Positions 11,454 through 22,460 are shown, counted from the stretch's first letter. The stretch is DNA of 64,000 nt from Zasmidium citrigriseum (GCA_002786025.1 NHNW01000020.1:248001-312000), one strand, 5' to 3'. A program made the numbers and translations. The notes: generated from the sequence alone by a model not told the origin.

Positions 11454-12626
11454 ATGCTCATTTTTCTTGACACTGCGAGATCCGCAAGAAGCGACATGGA
11501 GGAGCTCAAGATCAAACAAATCGACATCTTCAAAGTCGACTTACCGTATTCTGGAGGAACCTACTATCTCTCCGGTGGACGAACATACTCCAGCTTCGAC
11601 GCCACATTCGTTCGCATAACCACAAACACTGGCATCGAAGGATGGGGCGAAAGTACGCCTTTCGGGGCCACTTACATCGCCGCCCACGCCCTGGGTGTTC
11701 GAGCAGCGATTCAAGAGATGGCTCCACATCTGATCGGCCTGGATCCACGGCGAGTCGACCGCGTCTACGACAAGATGGACGCCGTCCTCGTTGGCCACGA
11801 GAGTTCCAAAGCTGCGTTGGACATTGCGTGCTGGGATATCTTTGGGAAGGCGACCGGACTGCCTGTGTGCGAGCTTCTCGGTGGACGAACGGACAATGGC
11901 ATGCCGACCATTTCGTCTTTGAACGTGGGCACGCCGTCTCAGATGCGTGAGCAAGCCGCGAAGTATCGCGCGAAGGGTTACATGGGCCATTCGGTCAAAG
12001 TCGCTGGAGACGATCCAGCAGTGGACGTGCATCGCATTGCGGAGTCGCTCGCCGATAGGAAGCCGGGCGAGTTCTACCTTGTAGATGGTAACGGAGGGTC
12101 GACGCCGGAACTGACTCTGAGGATGCTGCGACTGTTGCCTCCAGGACTGGACTTTGTCCTCGAAGCGCCTTGTGCGACGTGGCGAGAGAACATGACCGTC
12201 CGCCGCAAGACAGACGTGCCCATGATATTCGACGAGCTGGCAACGACGCCTTCATCTGTTGTGCAGATGATCGCAGACGATGCCGGAGACGGTATTAATC
12301 TGAAGATCACCAAGGCCGGGGGACTGACAGGAGCTCGAAAGATTCGGGATATCTGCGTCGCGGCGGGATACTTCATGTCGGTGATGGACACGGTCGGGTC
12401 AGACTTTGCTTATGCGGCCATTGTACATCTGGCGCAGACGATTCCGGAGCGGAATCTGCGTTGTGTCCTTGAGTGCCGTGACATGGTCACGTTGAAGACG
12501 GCGGATGGCGCGTATGAAGGCGCGTTCGATTTGGTCAATGGGCGGGTGACGGCGCCCACTGCTCCTGGGTTGGGCGTGAAGCCTCGTATGGATGTCCTTG
12601 GTGAGCCGGTGCTCACTTTTAGATAG
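11454..12626 (+). CDS. Enolase-superfamily enzyme (muconate lactonizing / mandelate racemase-like)
   Basis: A single exon of 390 residues from the first ATG; a second ATG at 11496 (MEELKIKQ) fits bacterial and fungal relatives better and would give 376 residues. An N-terminal capping domain is followed by the TIM barrel. The second-strand lysine is in HSVKVAG, metal ligands are expected in VDGNGG (Asp), VLEAPC (Glu) and FDELA (Asp/Glu), and the opposite-face lysine in LKITKAGG. The first Lys of the usual KxK is replaced by Ser. Relatives include cis-3-hydroxy-L-proline dehydratases and hydroxyproline-betaine epimerases; the overall look is closest to that group, but the substrate is inference. 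The gene is divergent from the dehydrogenase at 9951-11115, which could act in the same catabolic route. Confidence 0.92.
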   Translation: MLIFLDTARSARSDMEELKIKQIDIFKVDLPYSGGTYYLSGGRTYSSFDATFVRITTNTGIEGWGESTPFGATYIAAHALGVRAAIQEMAPHLIGLDPRRVDRVYDKMDAVLVGHESSKAALDIACWDIFGKATGLPVCELLGGRTDNGMPTISSLNVGTPSQMREQAAKYRAKGYMGHSVKVAGDDPAVDVHRIAESLADRKPGEFYLVDGNGGSTPELTLRMLRLLPPGLDFVLEAPCATWRENMTVRRKTDVPMIFDELATTPSSVVQMIADDAGDGINLKITKAGGLTGARKIRDICVAAGYFMSVMDTVGSDFAYAAIVHLAQTIPERNLRCVLECRDMVTLKTADGAYEGAFDLVNGRVTAPTAPGLGVKPRMDVLGEPVLTFR

Positions 12627-13094
12627 ATTAAGTTTCGTAAAAGATGTTGTTGATGAACAAGTTTTGATGCGGGATCGAGGCGTGGGAAAGCGTGATCCCT
12701 TTGCGCAGGCTCTTTCGTGTTCTCGTCCTCCGTATTGCAGCCCACTTCACCTCTTGGAGCCCCCATTGTCTTCTCACTTTACTCACATAATATCGTCGTG
12801 GAGGTCGGTCTGCATGTGGTACGCCATTGATGTTTCGTCGACTATGACTAGACGCGCCCTACGATCTCTCATGGCTCCAGTCTATAACAAGACAGGATGT
12901 CCGAAATGAACGCCGTACCGTACGGCACCATCGTACGAATCGGGTAGCAAGCAGCGACGCCCTTCGAAAATGGCTGCAGTGGCCGTTTCCCATTACTCAG
13001 CTCCTCGCTCAAACACTAGCATGGGGACGATATAACATGTTTCCCAGGTCGCACAATCAATTCCACAAACCAGCCCGGCAGGACTAGCTCCAGG
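12627..13094. other. Intergenic: promoter of the MOSC fusion gene
   Basis: No gene seen. An inverted repeat (GCCGTA, 3-nt spacer, TACGGC) lies at 12912-12926, about 170 nt before the next start. It contains CCG and CGG half-sites of the kind bound by Zn2Cys6 regulators; this is a weak candidate only. Confidence 0.4.
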
Positions 13095-14777
13095 ATGCCT
13101 TCAATGGAGCTCACACCGATCGATATCCCCAAGCCGACGATGCTTCAGCAAGTTCGGACTTCCAAGATGAAGCAGCTGGGAACAGTTCTCTCTGGCATTG
13201 ACAAGCGACAGCGTGAGGGAAGACTACTCGTCTCAAATCTTGGCCTTCCCGAAGACGAGCACGATCTGACGTTTCACGGAGGCGTGGATAAGGCCGTTCA
13301 TCAATACTGCTCTGACAACTACGAATACTGGAAGTCGATGTATCCCGAGAAAGCTATTGAGGGAGTCTTCAAACCTGGAGGGTTTGGAGAGAACCTAGTA
13401 GCTGACGGCTTCAGCGAGGAGAATGTCTGCATCGGAGACCTGGTCAGGATTGCCCCCAAAGGGCTCGATGACGAAGCGGAAGCGTGTGTGTTGGAAGTCA
13501 GCCTCCCGCGACAGCCATGCTTCAAGCTCAATCAGAGGTTCGGGATCAAGAACTTCGCCCCAAAGACCCACCAGGCCGCAAAGACGGGATGGTACTATCG
13601 AGTCAAACAGAGTGGCCACATTGAACCAGGTATGGAGCTTCGAGTTGTGCGAAGAAGTCATCCCAAATGGTCGATCGCCCGCCTGCAACATTTCGTCCAT
13701 CGTGAAAAGACAGACATGGAAGCGGCTCGCGAGTTGATGGAGATCGATGCAATGGGCAATGAATGCAAGAATGTGTTCCAGAAAAGATGGCAAGACTTCC
13801 AAGAAATCCAAAAGCCCAAGAAGATTGAGAAATGGCGGCAGTTCAAGGTGGTCGAGAAGAAGCGTGAGACGTCCAGAATCGTCGCACTCAGCCTGGAAGC
13901 CCAACAACCGTCAGAAGATGCATCCAATGTGCCATTCAACAGCTTTGTCGCAATACGACTTCCGAACGGTCTGAGAAGAACCTACTCCGTCGTCGAGGGC
14001 ACCACAGATCGCTTCACCTTGGGCGTCGCTCGAGACGACGATAGTAGAGGCGGCTCCACCTACATCCACGACATCTTGCAAGTAGAAGACCTTGTGGATA
14101 TTGGCGATTTCAATCGAAGCATGGTACCAAATGGCATGGCATCGCATGTAATCTACATCATTGGCGGCATAGGCATCACAGCTTTCCTGGGCATGATGAA
14201 GTTGCAAAAAGCCATCAACCACACGTTTGAAGTGCACTACGCCGTACGCACAGCTGACGACATTACTTTCAAATATGTCTTGGACGACCTAGGCTCCAAC
14301 ATCCATACCTACAGCAAAGCCGATGGTCAACGAATGGACATCGAAAAGATCCTGCAAGAACGCATATGGAATAGTCAGGTCTTCGTCTGCGGTCCACAAC
14401 GCATGGTCGACGCAGTAGTCACCGCGAGCAAGAAGGCAGGGATGGCAGACGACGAAGTCATTTTCGAGAGTTTCAACGCCGAGACGTCTGGCGATCCATT
14501 CGCAGCAGATGTCATCACCAAAGGCGACAAAAAGGTGAACTTGCAAGTTGGTCCTGAGCAGACTCTACTGCAGATCATGAGAGATGCTGGCTTCGATATG
14601 CCCAGTTCGTGTGAGGTTGGCACCTGTGGGACGTGTTGGATCAAGGTCCGGGAAGGAAGGGTTGAACATAGAGGCACTGGCTTGACGACAGAGGAGAAAG
14701 AGACAGAGATGTTGTGTTGTGTGTCGAGAGGGATTGGACACATTACTGTTGAAGATCCTGCGGGGGCTGAGGAGTGA
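13095..14777 (+). CDS. MOSC domain fused to flavin/NAD reductase and 2Fe-2S ferredoxin
   Basis: A single exon of 560 residues with four modules in order: a MOSC domain (about 20-165, with TFHGGVDKAVHQY and GGFGENLVADG), a short helical region as in YiiM-type proteins (about 165-235), an FAD- and NAD-binding ferredoxin-reductase core (about 245-460, with RTYSV, IIGGIGITAFL and VFVCGPQRMVDAV), and a C-terminal plant-type [2Fe-2S] ferredoxin (CEVGTCGTC, then a fourth Cys in MLCCVSRG). MOSC proteins bind molybdenum cofactor or transfer sulfur; the C-terminal half resembles phthalate/vanillate dioxygenase reductases. Such a fusion could deliver electrons within one chain to the Mo-cofactor site, for example to reduce N-hydroxylated compounds as bacterial YiiM/YcbX proteins do. 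That role is inferred. Confidence 0.93.
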   Translation: MPSMELTPIDIPKPTMLQQVRTSKMKQLGTVLSGIDKRQREGRLLVSNLGLPEDEHDLTFHGGVDKAVHQYCSDNYEYWKSMYPEKAIEGVFKPGGFGENLVADGFSEENVCIGDLVRIAPKGLDDEAEACVLEVSLPRQPCFKLNQRFGIKNFAPKTHQAAKTGWYYRVKQSGHIEPGMELRVVRRSHPKWSIARLQHFVHREKTDMEAARELMEIDAMGNECKNVFQKRWQDFQEIQKPKKIEKWRQFKVVEKKRETSRIVALSLEAQQPSEDASNVPFNSFVAIRLPNGLRRTYSVVEGTTDRFTLGVARDDDSRGGSTYIHDILQVEDLVDIGDFNRSMVPNGMASHVIYIIGGIGITAFLGMMKLQKAINHTFEVHYAVRTADDITFKYVLDDLGSNIHTYSKADGQRMDIEKILQERIWNSQVFVCGPQRMVDAVVTASKKAGMADDEVIFESFNAETSGDPFAADVITKGDKKVNLQVGPEQTLLQIMRDAGFDMPSSCEVGTCGTCWIKVREGRVEHRGTGLTTEEKETEMLCCVSRGIGHITVEDPAGAEE

Positions 14778-14981
14778 GAGGGTGTTCGAGGAGTCTCGCC
14801 CGCCGCCGCAGAATCAATACATATGCTCCCTAGAAACGAGACTGTGACTGCATATATATCTACTCCCACTGCCGACATCTCACAAATGAGTGGACGAGCA
14901 ACATTGATTGTTCAGCTCCGATCTTCCCTTTCCCCTCCAGTCCCTCCTGCATAGCAAGACACCTCCTCCCAAACTCTCAAT

Positions 14982-15617
14982 CTAGCCAGCGTGCGGTGGC
15001 TGACAAGCGATGAAGTGCGGCCCACCCTTCGGTCCACTCTTAACATAATGTTCCGACCCCTTCTTCTTACAAGGCAACCCAATCTGAAAATTATCATAAT
15101 AACACCCAGCACTCTGATCATCATTCGGCGCAAAAATCACCCCCGCCCCACCCCAATTCCCACACGTGGTCCCCGTACATGTCGACACCGTGCAATGCCT
15201 GACCTCACCCGTAAAAGCCGTGGCCTGAATCCGCTGGAAAACACACAAACTCCCCTGGTGCGTGCCGCTGTTGGTCTTGCAGCCGAAGGATTGCGTCTCG
15301 CCCGTGGACTTGGAGGCCGAGACGTCGAAGTCCCCGGTAATGAAGTCTCCTGTGAAGCCGGCGGAGACGGAGTAGCCGACTGTCAGGCCTTTGGAGATTG
15401 CGGCGGCGCCGTTGGGGTTGTTGGTGCAGTCTGTGACGCCGGAGATTTGTTTGAAGATGAAGTTTTGGTGCGGGTTGCCGGAGCCTTTTTTGCGGGTTTG
15501 TTTGATTGTGTTGCTTTGGCAGCGGATTGTGGTGTTGTCTTCGAGGGGTGCGGCGACGCCCAGTGTGGCCATGAGGGCGAGCACCACGATGGATGTGGCG
15601 CGTAGGATTTGAACCAT
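14982..15617 (-). CDS. Cysteine-rich secreted protein, unrecognised family
   Basis: A single exon of 211 residues. The start is set at MVQILRATSIVVLALMATLG, which gives a clean signal peptide ending at VAAP; a further ATG 111 nt upstream is in frame but would bury the signal, and a TATA-like element sits between them. The mature part holds ten cysteines, enough for five disulfides, and two glycine-rich beta-like repeats (TVGYSVSAGFTGDFITGDFDVSAS). A short lysine-rich stretch (CKKKGSEH) lies near the C-terminus. I do not recognise the family. Small size, signal peptide and even cysteine count fit a fungal apoplastic or effector-like protein, but no host or substrate can be inferred. Confidence 0.85.
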   Translation of the reverse strand: MVQILRATSIVVLALMATLGVAAPLEDNTTIRCQSNTIKQTRKKGSGNPHQNFIFKQISGVTDCTNNPNGAAAISKGLTVGYSVSAGFTGDFITGDFDVSASKSTGETQSFGCKTNSGTHQGSLCVFQRIQATAFTGEVRHCTVSTCTGTTCGNWGGAGVIFAPNDDQSAGCYYDNFQIGLPCKKKGSEHYVKSGPKGGPHFIACQPPHAG

Positions 15618-15710
15618 GTTGAGGGCTTGATGAAATGAGTCTGCTGGTGTTGTAAGATTGGATTGGCGATGTTGGACGATAGGACTCCTGATGCTGTTGG
15701 GAATCGTCAA

Positions 15711-15716
15711 CTTATA
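15711..15716 (-). promoter_or_regulatory. TATA-like element of the cysteine-rich secreted gene
   Basis: TATAAG on the minus strand, about 95 nt before the chosen ATG at 15617. Its position favours the internal ATG over the one at 15728, which lies upstream of the box. Confidence 0.4.
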
Positions 15717-16286
15717 GACGTTAGCCATCCGTCCCCATTCTCAGTGTTTGCTCCGCCTGATCCAAGTATGGCTGCCTCTTGCCGCAATCCGAATACCAAG
15801 GCCGCGGACGTTGTGTAAAGGACGGATATGCAAGCGCGGAGCTATTGGGAAAGCATTCCATCATCTCTGCATCGTAGGGTACGGCGTCGATATTTCGATC
15901 CTTCAAATGCATCAAGTCTAGTGTTGGTTGGTCGTATACTGTTCCACGTTCGGGAGGCGAGACTCAACCCTCCATGAATTGGACAGACGTACCTCGAGGC
16001 GGAGTCGCATTGGTGTTGTGGACCCTTGCTCCGGGGCCAGCGACGCTCTGTCTTTGCAACAGAGTGTGATCAAGACATAGGAGATCTGGGTGATCTGTCT
16101 TGTGCTATTCCCGTTCCAGGACTGCAACTGACATCAACGAAATCCATGGTCACTCTTTCCGCGGAACAAGTACGTTGTAGTCCAGTCGTAACAAGATCCA
16201 TGTATGTGGTTGGTTTGTAGCAGAGGCGACTGTCTTAACGAGGATGCTCTGCGAGATGTTCATTACCAAGAAGGAGTTGGATCAAT

Positions 16287-16500
16287 GGATGTTATACTCC
16301 GCGGGGCGCGACACGATCGATTCCACCCATCCTATGCCATTAAGTCAGAGTAGAGGCATTCGGATTGAGCGCCCTTCAATGAAGAGGTTTCTGTGGGGTG
16401 CCCGTCGGGAAGATGCAAAATCGGCAGGTGTTGTATTCCGCGGAGAGGAGACGGTCAAGTCCACTCGTGCTGGAGATTGAGCACTTTTCTGTAAAGAAGT
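16287..16500 (+). repeat. Two diverged copies of a ~90-bp repeat
   Basis: Copy A (from about 16287) and copy B (from about 16427) share in order TGTTRTAYTCCGCGG, ACGRTCRANTCCAC and GATTGAGCRC followed by an AAGAR end. Several of the differences are C/T or G/A transitions, as expected if repeat-induced point mutation or ordinary decay acted on an old duplication. No coding potential was seen. Confidence 0.4.
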
Positions 16501-16621
16501 ATGAGTCTTTCAAGACGGCGGGATGCCTGCCGGAAAGACGATGCCGTTGTCTTGGCTCAGATGTGCGATCTCAGCCGCGTGAGGTCGCACTTGCCTATTC
16601 TGTTCTCGCAGTGCTGTCTCG

Positions 16622-16659
16622 AATAAGCCTTTAGCGTCTGAAATAAGCCGTTAGCGTCT
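16622..16659 (+). repeat. Short tandem duplication (two ~19-bp units)
   Basis: Two adjacent units, each reading AATAAGCC, T or G, then TTAGCGTCT, differ at one or two positions. The function is unknown. Confidence 0.5.
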
Positions 16660-17023
16660 TGTAGCTCCGCATGTGTGAATCCTTCAGATTCTTACATATC
16701 AATCTCTTAGCTCTCCACGCTGTTGTCATAGGCCGCTAGATTAGGGCTGCTCAGCTTGCCGTGTATGAGGTATTTACCCGCTGCGTTGGCCTTCATCAGG
16801 CCGTTGCCCTCCCATCCTACTTTTTCAGGTTGTATTTCTGCAACAACTGGCCAGACGTCGAAGAGATGATGTGCTCCGTGTCGAGAAGTATTGAGCACAT
16901 TGTCGTTGATTGTCCCGCGGGTTTTGACCTGTGAGATGGTGTCCAACAGTGGTCTCCGGTAACATAAGGCGGTGACAAGGCCTCCAAAGTCGACGAAAGT
17001 GCTCATTCCTGCGAGACTGTTAC

Positions 17024-19190
17024 TCAGACAACACGCACTTCCCGGACTTCCGCCTCTTCGAACCACGCTTTCCACTCCTCCCATCTCTCGAGTCTTGGCC
17101 AACCCCACCAATCGCTGTCGTACAGCTGATACGAGACCCGTGCTCCTATAGATCCCTTTGGACCCACTCCGAGTGCTACACGTTGATATGTCTCACCTGA
17201 CTCTGGCAACTTGGATAAGATCAAAACACAGGCCGTAACGACCTCGTCGTCATTCACCTCGAGCTCCGTGCAAAGCAGCAGACAAAGCACGTTGCCAGCG
17301 ACCTTGTCCTCTGATTTCTGGCTTTCGGCTTGGGAAACTCTGCGAATCGTCTGTGGTCTCCCGGGAGACCCATCTACGATGTCATTCGTAGGCGTTGGGC
17401 TTACTTCCAACGCACAATCCGGCACGACGAATTGCGGCGCAAACCCTTCTCGGCGTACAAGCCCATGACCATAGTGATCACACTCCATAGTGGCTTCAAT
17501 GACCTTTCCCTGTAGCGTTAGAAAGCCCCCGGGAGATACTTCACCGAAGGGGTTGGAGGTACTCGGAATGCATCGAGATTCGAGGACCTTGCAATGTGGG
17601 ACCACAACCCTTTCAGGAGTGTGAGGATCGATTACGACTGGAGGCCAGGTGACGCTATGTGGTATCGACGCCCACGACCATGACGGGACATCGTTGAGCA
17701 AAGCGCACATTCGTTTGTGAAGGACTTTCGCCCGGAAGTGGTCGTTGCAGTACCACGCTAGACAACCGGGGAAGTCGTTGGCCCACAAGCCTGCCCAGTA
17801 TTTTCCTTCTCGAAATTCATGGAATCGAGATGCTATGCCTGAGATCGCGGGTAATCGATCTGAATAGAATGTGAGCTTACGCTGCGAGTACGATTGTATC
17901 TTTCCATGCCATGTCCTGGCGGCGAATTCGTGTTCATTCTCATATCGGTCGTCGTGAACATGAGCAGACCATGGGTTTAGGTCTGAGCCGAGAATCATTC
18001 CATGTTCGTAGAAAGTCGTTGTCTTGCAGGTCCATAGGACTTCGCTCGTTACGAAATTCATCTGTCGCCGTGAGAGAATGCGTTCCTGCCATGTCCAGCC
18101 TCGTGTCTCCAGAGGACCTTCCGGCTCCACGTAATCTATCCGGTCCATGCCCCGGACTTGCACTTGTGGGTTTCCATCGATAGCAAGGGTAGAGGCCACG
18201 GAGTCGGCTCGCGTGCTTGGTGCTCGCGGGCCGAGGAAAGGAGTTGAGCTATCAGTAGACGCACAAGCCGCCACCACGAAGACGGCGTTTTGATAAACTT
18301 TGTCCATTTGCCCTGCTTGGGTTGCCCAGTCGTTCTTATCGTCTTGTATGATACAGAGCGCATCGATCCAGATATACTGAATGTCAAATCTCGCCGCGAC
18401 CGTCATGCAGTCTTGAAGTACCACTGGCAGCTTCCAAAGGCTGAAGCCATGTTGGAGTAAGGGAAGATTACTTTTGGTGGCCTTCATCGCTAGACCCGAG
18501 CCCCAACAGTAGCTAAGAGCGATGTATCGGCCTGTGGGAAAATGACTCGATGTATCGACGAGCTTCAAGTCGTTCATTGCTGTTCGGTGCTTATCGAGAA
18601 AGACGAGCCGCTTTGGAAACCAACTAGTATCTTCGAACTCTCGACAATCTTCGTGATATTGCTGACAGCACTTCAAGCATTGCTGCAGGAATTGCCACAT
18701 GCTTTCGTTGCCTGGAATGCGAGCGACATCTCGGAACGCCTTTGCGCTGCCAATAGATGGATCTGAATGTCCAACATTTAGTAGAAACATATCGAATCCA
18801 CAACATTGGGTCTAACGTACTATTCGGTGAGTAGACCTGAAATTGCACCTCTGCAACAGGTTCGGGATCCGCTGTATCATCCGGGCTTTCATGTCGATAG
18901 ACTATGAAGACGCCATTGTCATCAGCAACACACTGAAGATGATCGCCGCAGTAGTCTCCGGAAGGATCTAAGATGTCCGGCTCTATTCTCTTGAGCGCTT
19001 GGAATATGATCGTGCAGCCGCGACAAGTGGCGTTCTCCAATGCACCAATCCAGTCTTCGTGGGGAGTCGAAGGCCGCAGAGTCCATTCATCGCAAACCTT
19101 TAGGTCGTGACAGATATGACACGATATGGTGATGCTGCAAGCGCCACAGATACTGCCCGGGTGGTCTATTGTCCTGTCCGACTCGTCCAT
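17024..19190 (-). CDS. HET-domain (heterokaryon incompatibility) protein, 2 exons
   Basis: Model on the minus strand: exons 19190-18821 and 18762-17024, giving 702 residues. The intron is 58 nt (GTACGT..TTCAG). The first exon carries a cysteine/histidine-rich segment (CGACSITISCHICHDLKVC, then CRGC) seen in the N-terminal zone of many HET proteins. The HET domain follows with its three usual blocks: YIALSYCWG (about 210), WIDALCIIQDD and VYQNAVFVVAACAS, then ETRGWTWQERILSRRQ. The C-terminal 350 residues are family-typical but have no assigned domain. HET proteins mediate nonself recognition and programmed cell death when incompatible fungal cells fuse; which partner this one reads is unknown. 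No NACHT, WD or other partner domain is attached. Confidence 0.93.
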
Positions 19191-19657
19191 TGGGACATGC
19201 CGCCTCGGGAGGGGCTCAGCTGCTGATTCATATCGAGACCATATCCGGACGGCCTGAGAGATAGAATGAAGAATCGCCCGACGTAATGGAATATGAGCGC
19301 GAATGAAGCCGGTCAAAGCAGCTGTATTGCGATTGCACAAGGCTGGCAAGAGAGAACGTGAGGTGAGGTGAAGTGGGCAGCAATACGGAGGACGATTTCT
19401 TGTAAGAAGACGCAAAGGTCAAGCCACATTTGACCCTCACATGCAAGAGCCAAGACCAGCGTCATGAGGCAGTGAACTTCGAGCAGCCCGTCCAGTCTTT
19501 GAAACACCGCCAAAACAACCACTCCTCCAAACCACCGCCCAGTCCTGCTATCTTCTCAGCCATTCCCTTCTATCACCTGCAACAATTGTCCAAACCTGGC
19601 TTGAATGGGCGCATCTGGCATCTCACCCGCCCGCGACCGCATACGGCAGCCTGAACC
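19191..19657. other. Divergent promoter between HET gene and sec1
   Basis: About 470 bp with no recognisable gene. The right half is CCAC/CACC-rich, as expected for the sec1 leader. Confidence 0.5.
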
Positions 19658-22078
19658 ATGGCCTCGATCATAGACCAGCAGCGCGAGAGTGAGAGATGCC
19701 GGACAAAGGTGGCACAAGCTCCAGCACTGACATGGCACAGTCTTCCTGGGCACAATCCGGCACATCACCCGCGGCGACGTACGTCCTCCAGCTCGGCCAA
19801 AGCTCCAAAGAGCTCGACTAACGAGACCTGGCGCAGTGGAAAGTCCTCGTCCTCGACCACGACAGCAAGCGCCTGATCGACAATGTGATTGATCAGGATG
19901 CGATCCTGAACGAGAACATTACGAGTACGAAAGCCCTCCGAACAAACCGCATACCAGCAGCTTCGCCTGACTTACTCCAGACATTGAGCAGATCACCGAC
20001 CGCCGCCAGACTAACCGCGATGTCGACGCTATATACCTCCTCACTCCCCAGGCCCACATCGTGGACTGTGTGCTGGCAGATCTGGACAAGAGAAAGTACA
20101 GAAGGGCGCACTTGGTGTGGACAAGCTGTGCGTGTGGATAGGTTGAATGATTGAAAGAGAAGCTAATTGGGAGATCAGTGTTGCACCCCAGCCTCAGAGA
20201 CCGAATAGACAAGTCGCCAGCTGTGCGCGACCAGATTGCCCTCTTCAAGGTGCTCAACGCTGAGTTCTTCCCGCGGGAGAGCCATCTGGTCACTTTTAGA
20301 GATCCATGGAGCTTTCCCATACTATTTCACCCCGCGTGCAACAATCTGGTTAGGCAGCATATGGAGGATATTGCTCAGAAGGTAAGAGTATCGGATATGA
20401 GAGGAGTATATTTGCTGAAGCTGCAAGGTTGTGGGCGTTTGCGTTGCGCTTGGAGAATACCCAACGATCCGCTACTACAGGCCCAAGGCACCAACACACG
20501 AGGCTAGCATCCTCTGTTCGCACCTTGCGAGATTTGTCCAAGATGAGCTCGACCTATACGCAAAGTTCCACGAAGACTTTCCACCCCAGACTACTAGACC
20601 CCGAGGCGCCTTGTACATCGTCGATCGATCGATGGACCTCTTCGCACCGATCCTTCACGAATTCACCTACCAGGCTATGGCACACGATCTGCTGCCCATA
20701 AAGGAGGGTGACAAGATCTCATACCGAACCGTCATCAACGAAGGCCAACATGACCAGGAAGAAAAGGATGTGGAGATTGCCGAGAAGGACAAGATCTGGG
20801 TGGAAAATCGACACAGGCACATGAAGGACACGATCGACAAGCTCATGTCAGACTTCCAAAGGTTCATCAAGGACAATCCGAATTTCACTAAGAGTGGAGA
20901 TGCGACCAGTCTGAACGCAATCAAAGACATGATGGCGGGATTGCCGCAGTTTCAGGAGATGAAGGAGGCTTATGCGCTTCATCTGAGCATGGCACAGGAG
21001 AGTATGAACAGGTTCCAGAGGTTCAAGCTCGCTGATCTGGCATCTGTGGAGCAGGTGAGTCTCAAAAGGGGGTTATGCAACAGTGGATGCTGATATCGTG
21101 TAGATTCTTGCGACTGGACTGGACGAAGATTACAAGAAACCCAAAGGCATCGCGGATCAAGTCATTCGAATGCTTGACGAAGAAGATATTCAGCCCCCGG
21201 ATCGATTACGGCTGCTCATGCTCTTTCTGTTGTACAAAGACGGCCTAATTCCTGCTGATTTGCAAAAGCTCATGTCCCACGCTCAACTACCACCGCAAGA
21301 CGCAGATAAGATAACGAATCTCGAACTGATCGGCGCGCGGACATCACGAAACTTGAAGGATTCACGGCCGCCGCGGCCTCCGCTCTTCACTCTCAAACCA
21401 CCCCCGACCACGATGATGGACGAGTACGCTCTCAGCCGATATGAGCCTGCTCTGCAGAATCTACTGGAAGCCCACGCGAGCAACACCGTCGATTCTACAG
21501 CCTTTCCCTACACCAAGCCTCCTCTTGACATGGAGCATGACTTCAGACAAGAGTCAGCCACCTCTCTGCGTTCAGCAAAACCTACTTGGGCCAAGACTCG
21601 AGCGAATGTCAGTACAGAGAACCGGCAGCGTGTGGTAGTGTTCATGGCAGGAGGCGCGACATACTCCGAGGCGCGAGCATGCTACAACGTTGGGAAGGCT
21701 ACGAATCGTGAGGTGTATCTCGCAACGTCACACATGCTGACACCAGGCCTGTTCATGAGACAAGTCGGTGATCTGTCAACAGATAAACGGAGACTCAACA
21801 TCCCAGCAGAGATGCCCAAACCGCAAGCTCCACGGCATCTATTCGAACCAGATCCTCAGCCTCGTCCGCCGCAGCCGCCGCCACAAGCGCAGCAAAAGGC
21901 ACCTTCACCAGCACCGCCGACGCACGCGATGGGTGCCATGAACTTGAACGGCAACATGAACGGCCAGCCGCAGTCAACGACCGCAGGTAAAGCCAACAGC
22001 GGGGCAAAACTGACAAAAGACCCAGAGAAGAAGGAAAAGAAGAAGCATCATTTCGGATTTGGGAAGCACAAGTCGTAA
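19658..22078 (+). CDS. SEC1: Sec1/Munc18 family protein (exocytosis), 7 exons
   Basis: Model: exons 19658-19688, 19741-19778, 19837-19924, 19981-20127, 20179-20381, 20428-21054 and 21104-22078, giving 702 residues. Splicing gives a classic SM N-terminus: MASIIDQQREIFLGTI, ITRGDWKVLVLD, DAILNENITNIEQI and YLLTPQAHIVDC. Later landmarks are FPRESHLVTFRDPWSFP, VVGVCVALGEYPTIRYYRP and RGALYIVDRSMDLFAPILHEFTYQAM, all diagnostic of Sec1. The protein binds the syntaxin-type SNARE complex and drives vesicle fusion at the plasma membrane, so it supports hyphal tip growth. The last 60 residues are Pro/Gln-rich and end in a lysine-rich tail, as in other filamentous fungi. Introns are 46-58 nt; the first two exons are only 31 and 38 nt. 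Confidence 0.95.
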
Positions 22079-22460
22079 TCGAATGTGAAAGCCAGGGATC
22101 AGGATATTCAAGTCGATACAGCGTAAAAAGGGAGCATTGGCGAGCATGGCGCTGGGGGCGTTTTGCTGGGAGAAGGCTGTAACAGCGGCCTGGCGAAGTG
22201 GTAATGGAAATGTGAAAATCGAATGTTGAAGCCCTTCCTTTCCTTTTCGTGTGGTGGGGTGGTGGTTGCTGCGGGGCTCCTCCTCGACTATTTGAAGCCC
22301 GCCTGCCGTTTGAGTCCTTTTGTTTACATCGCGTTTGCTCTTGCACTTTCCTTGTGGACATGGCGCCTGTTCCGCGTTTTCGAAGTCCCCCTCCTCCGCT
22401 GAGCTTTCGTTTCCTTTCCTTTCTCCACAACTCAACTTCAACAGCTCCATCGAGAACACC
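22079..22460. other. Intergenic: sec1 3' end and promoter of the first F-box-like gene
   Basis: No gene supported. The last 80 bases are pyrimidine-rich before the ATG at 22461. Confidence 0.5.

Larger units (their letters stand above)
15618..17023. other. Gene-free stretch with decayed short repeats
   Basis: No supported gene between the secreted protein and the HET gene. It holds two diverged copies of a repeat near 16287-16500 and a short tandem duplication at 16622-16659 (entered separately). Confidence 0.5.
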
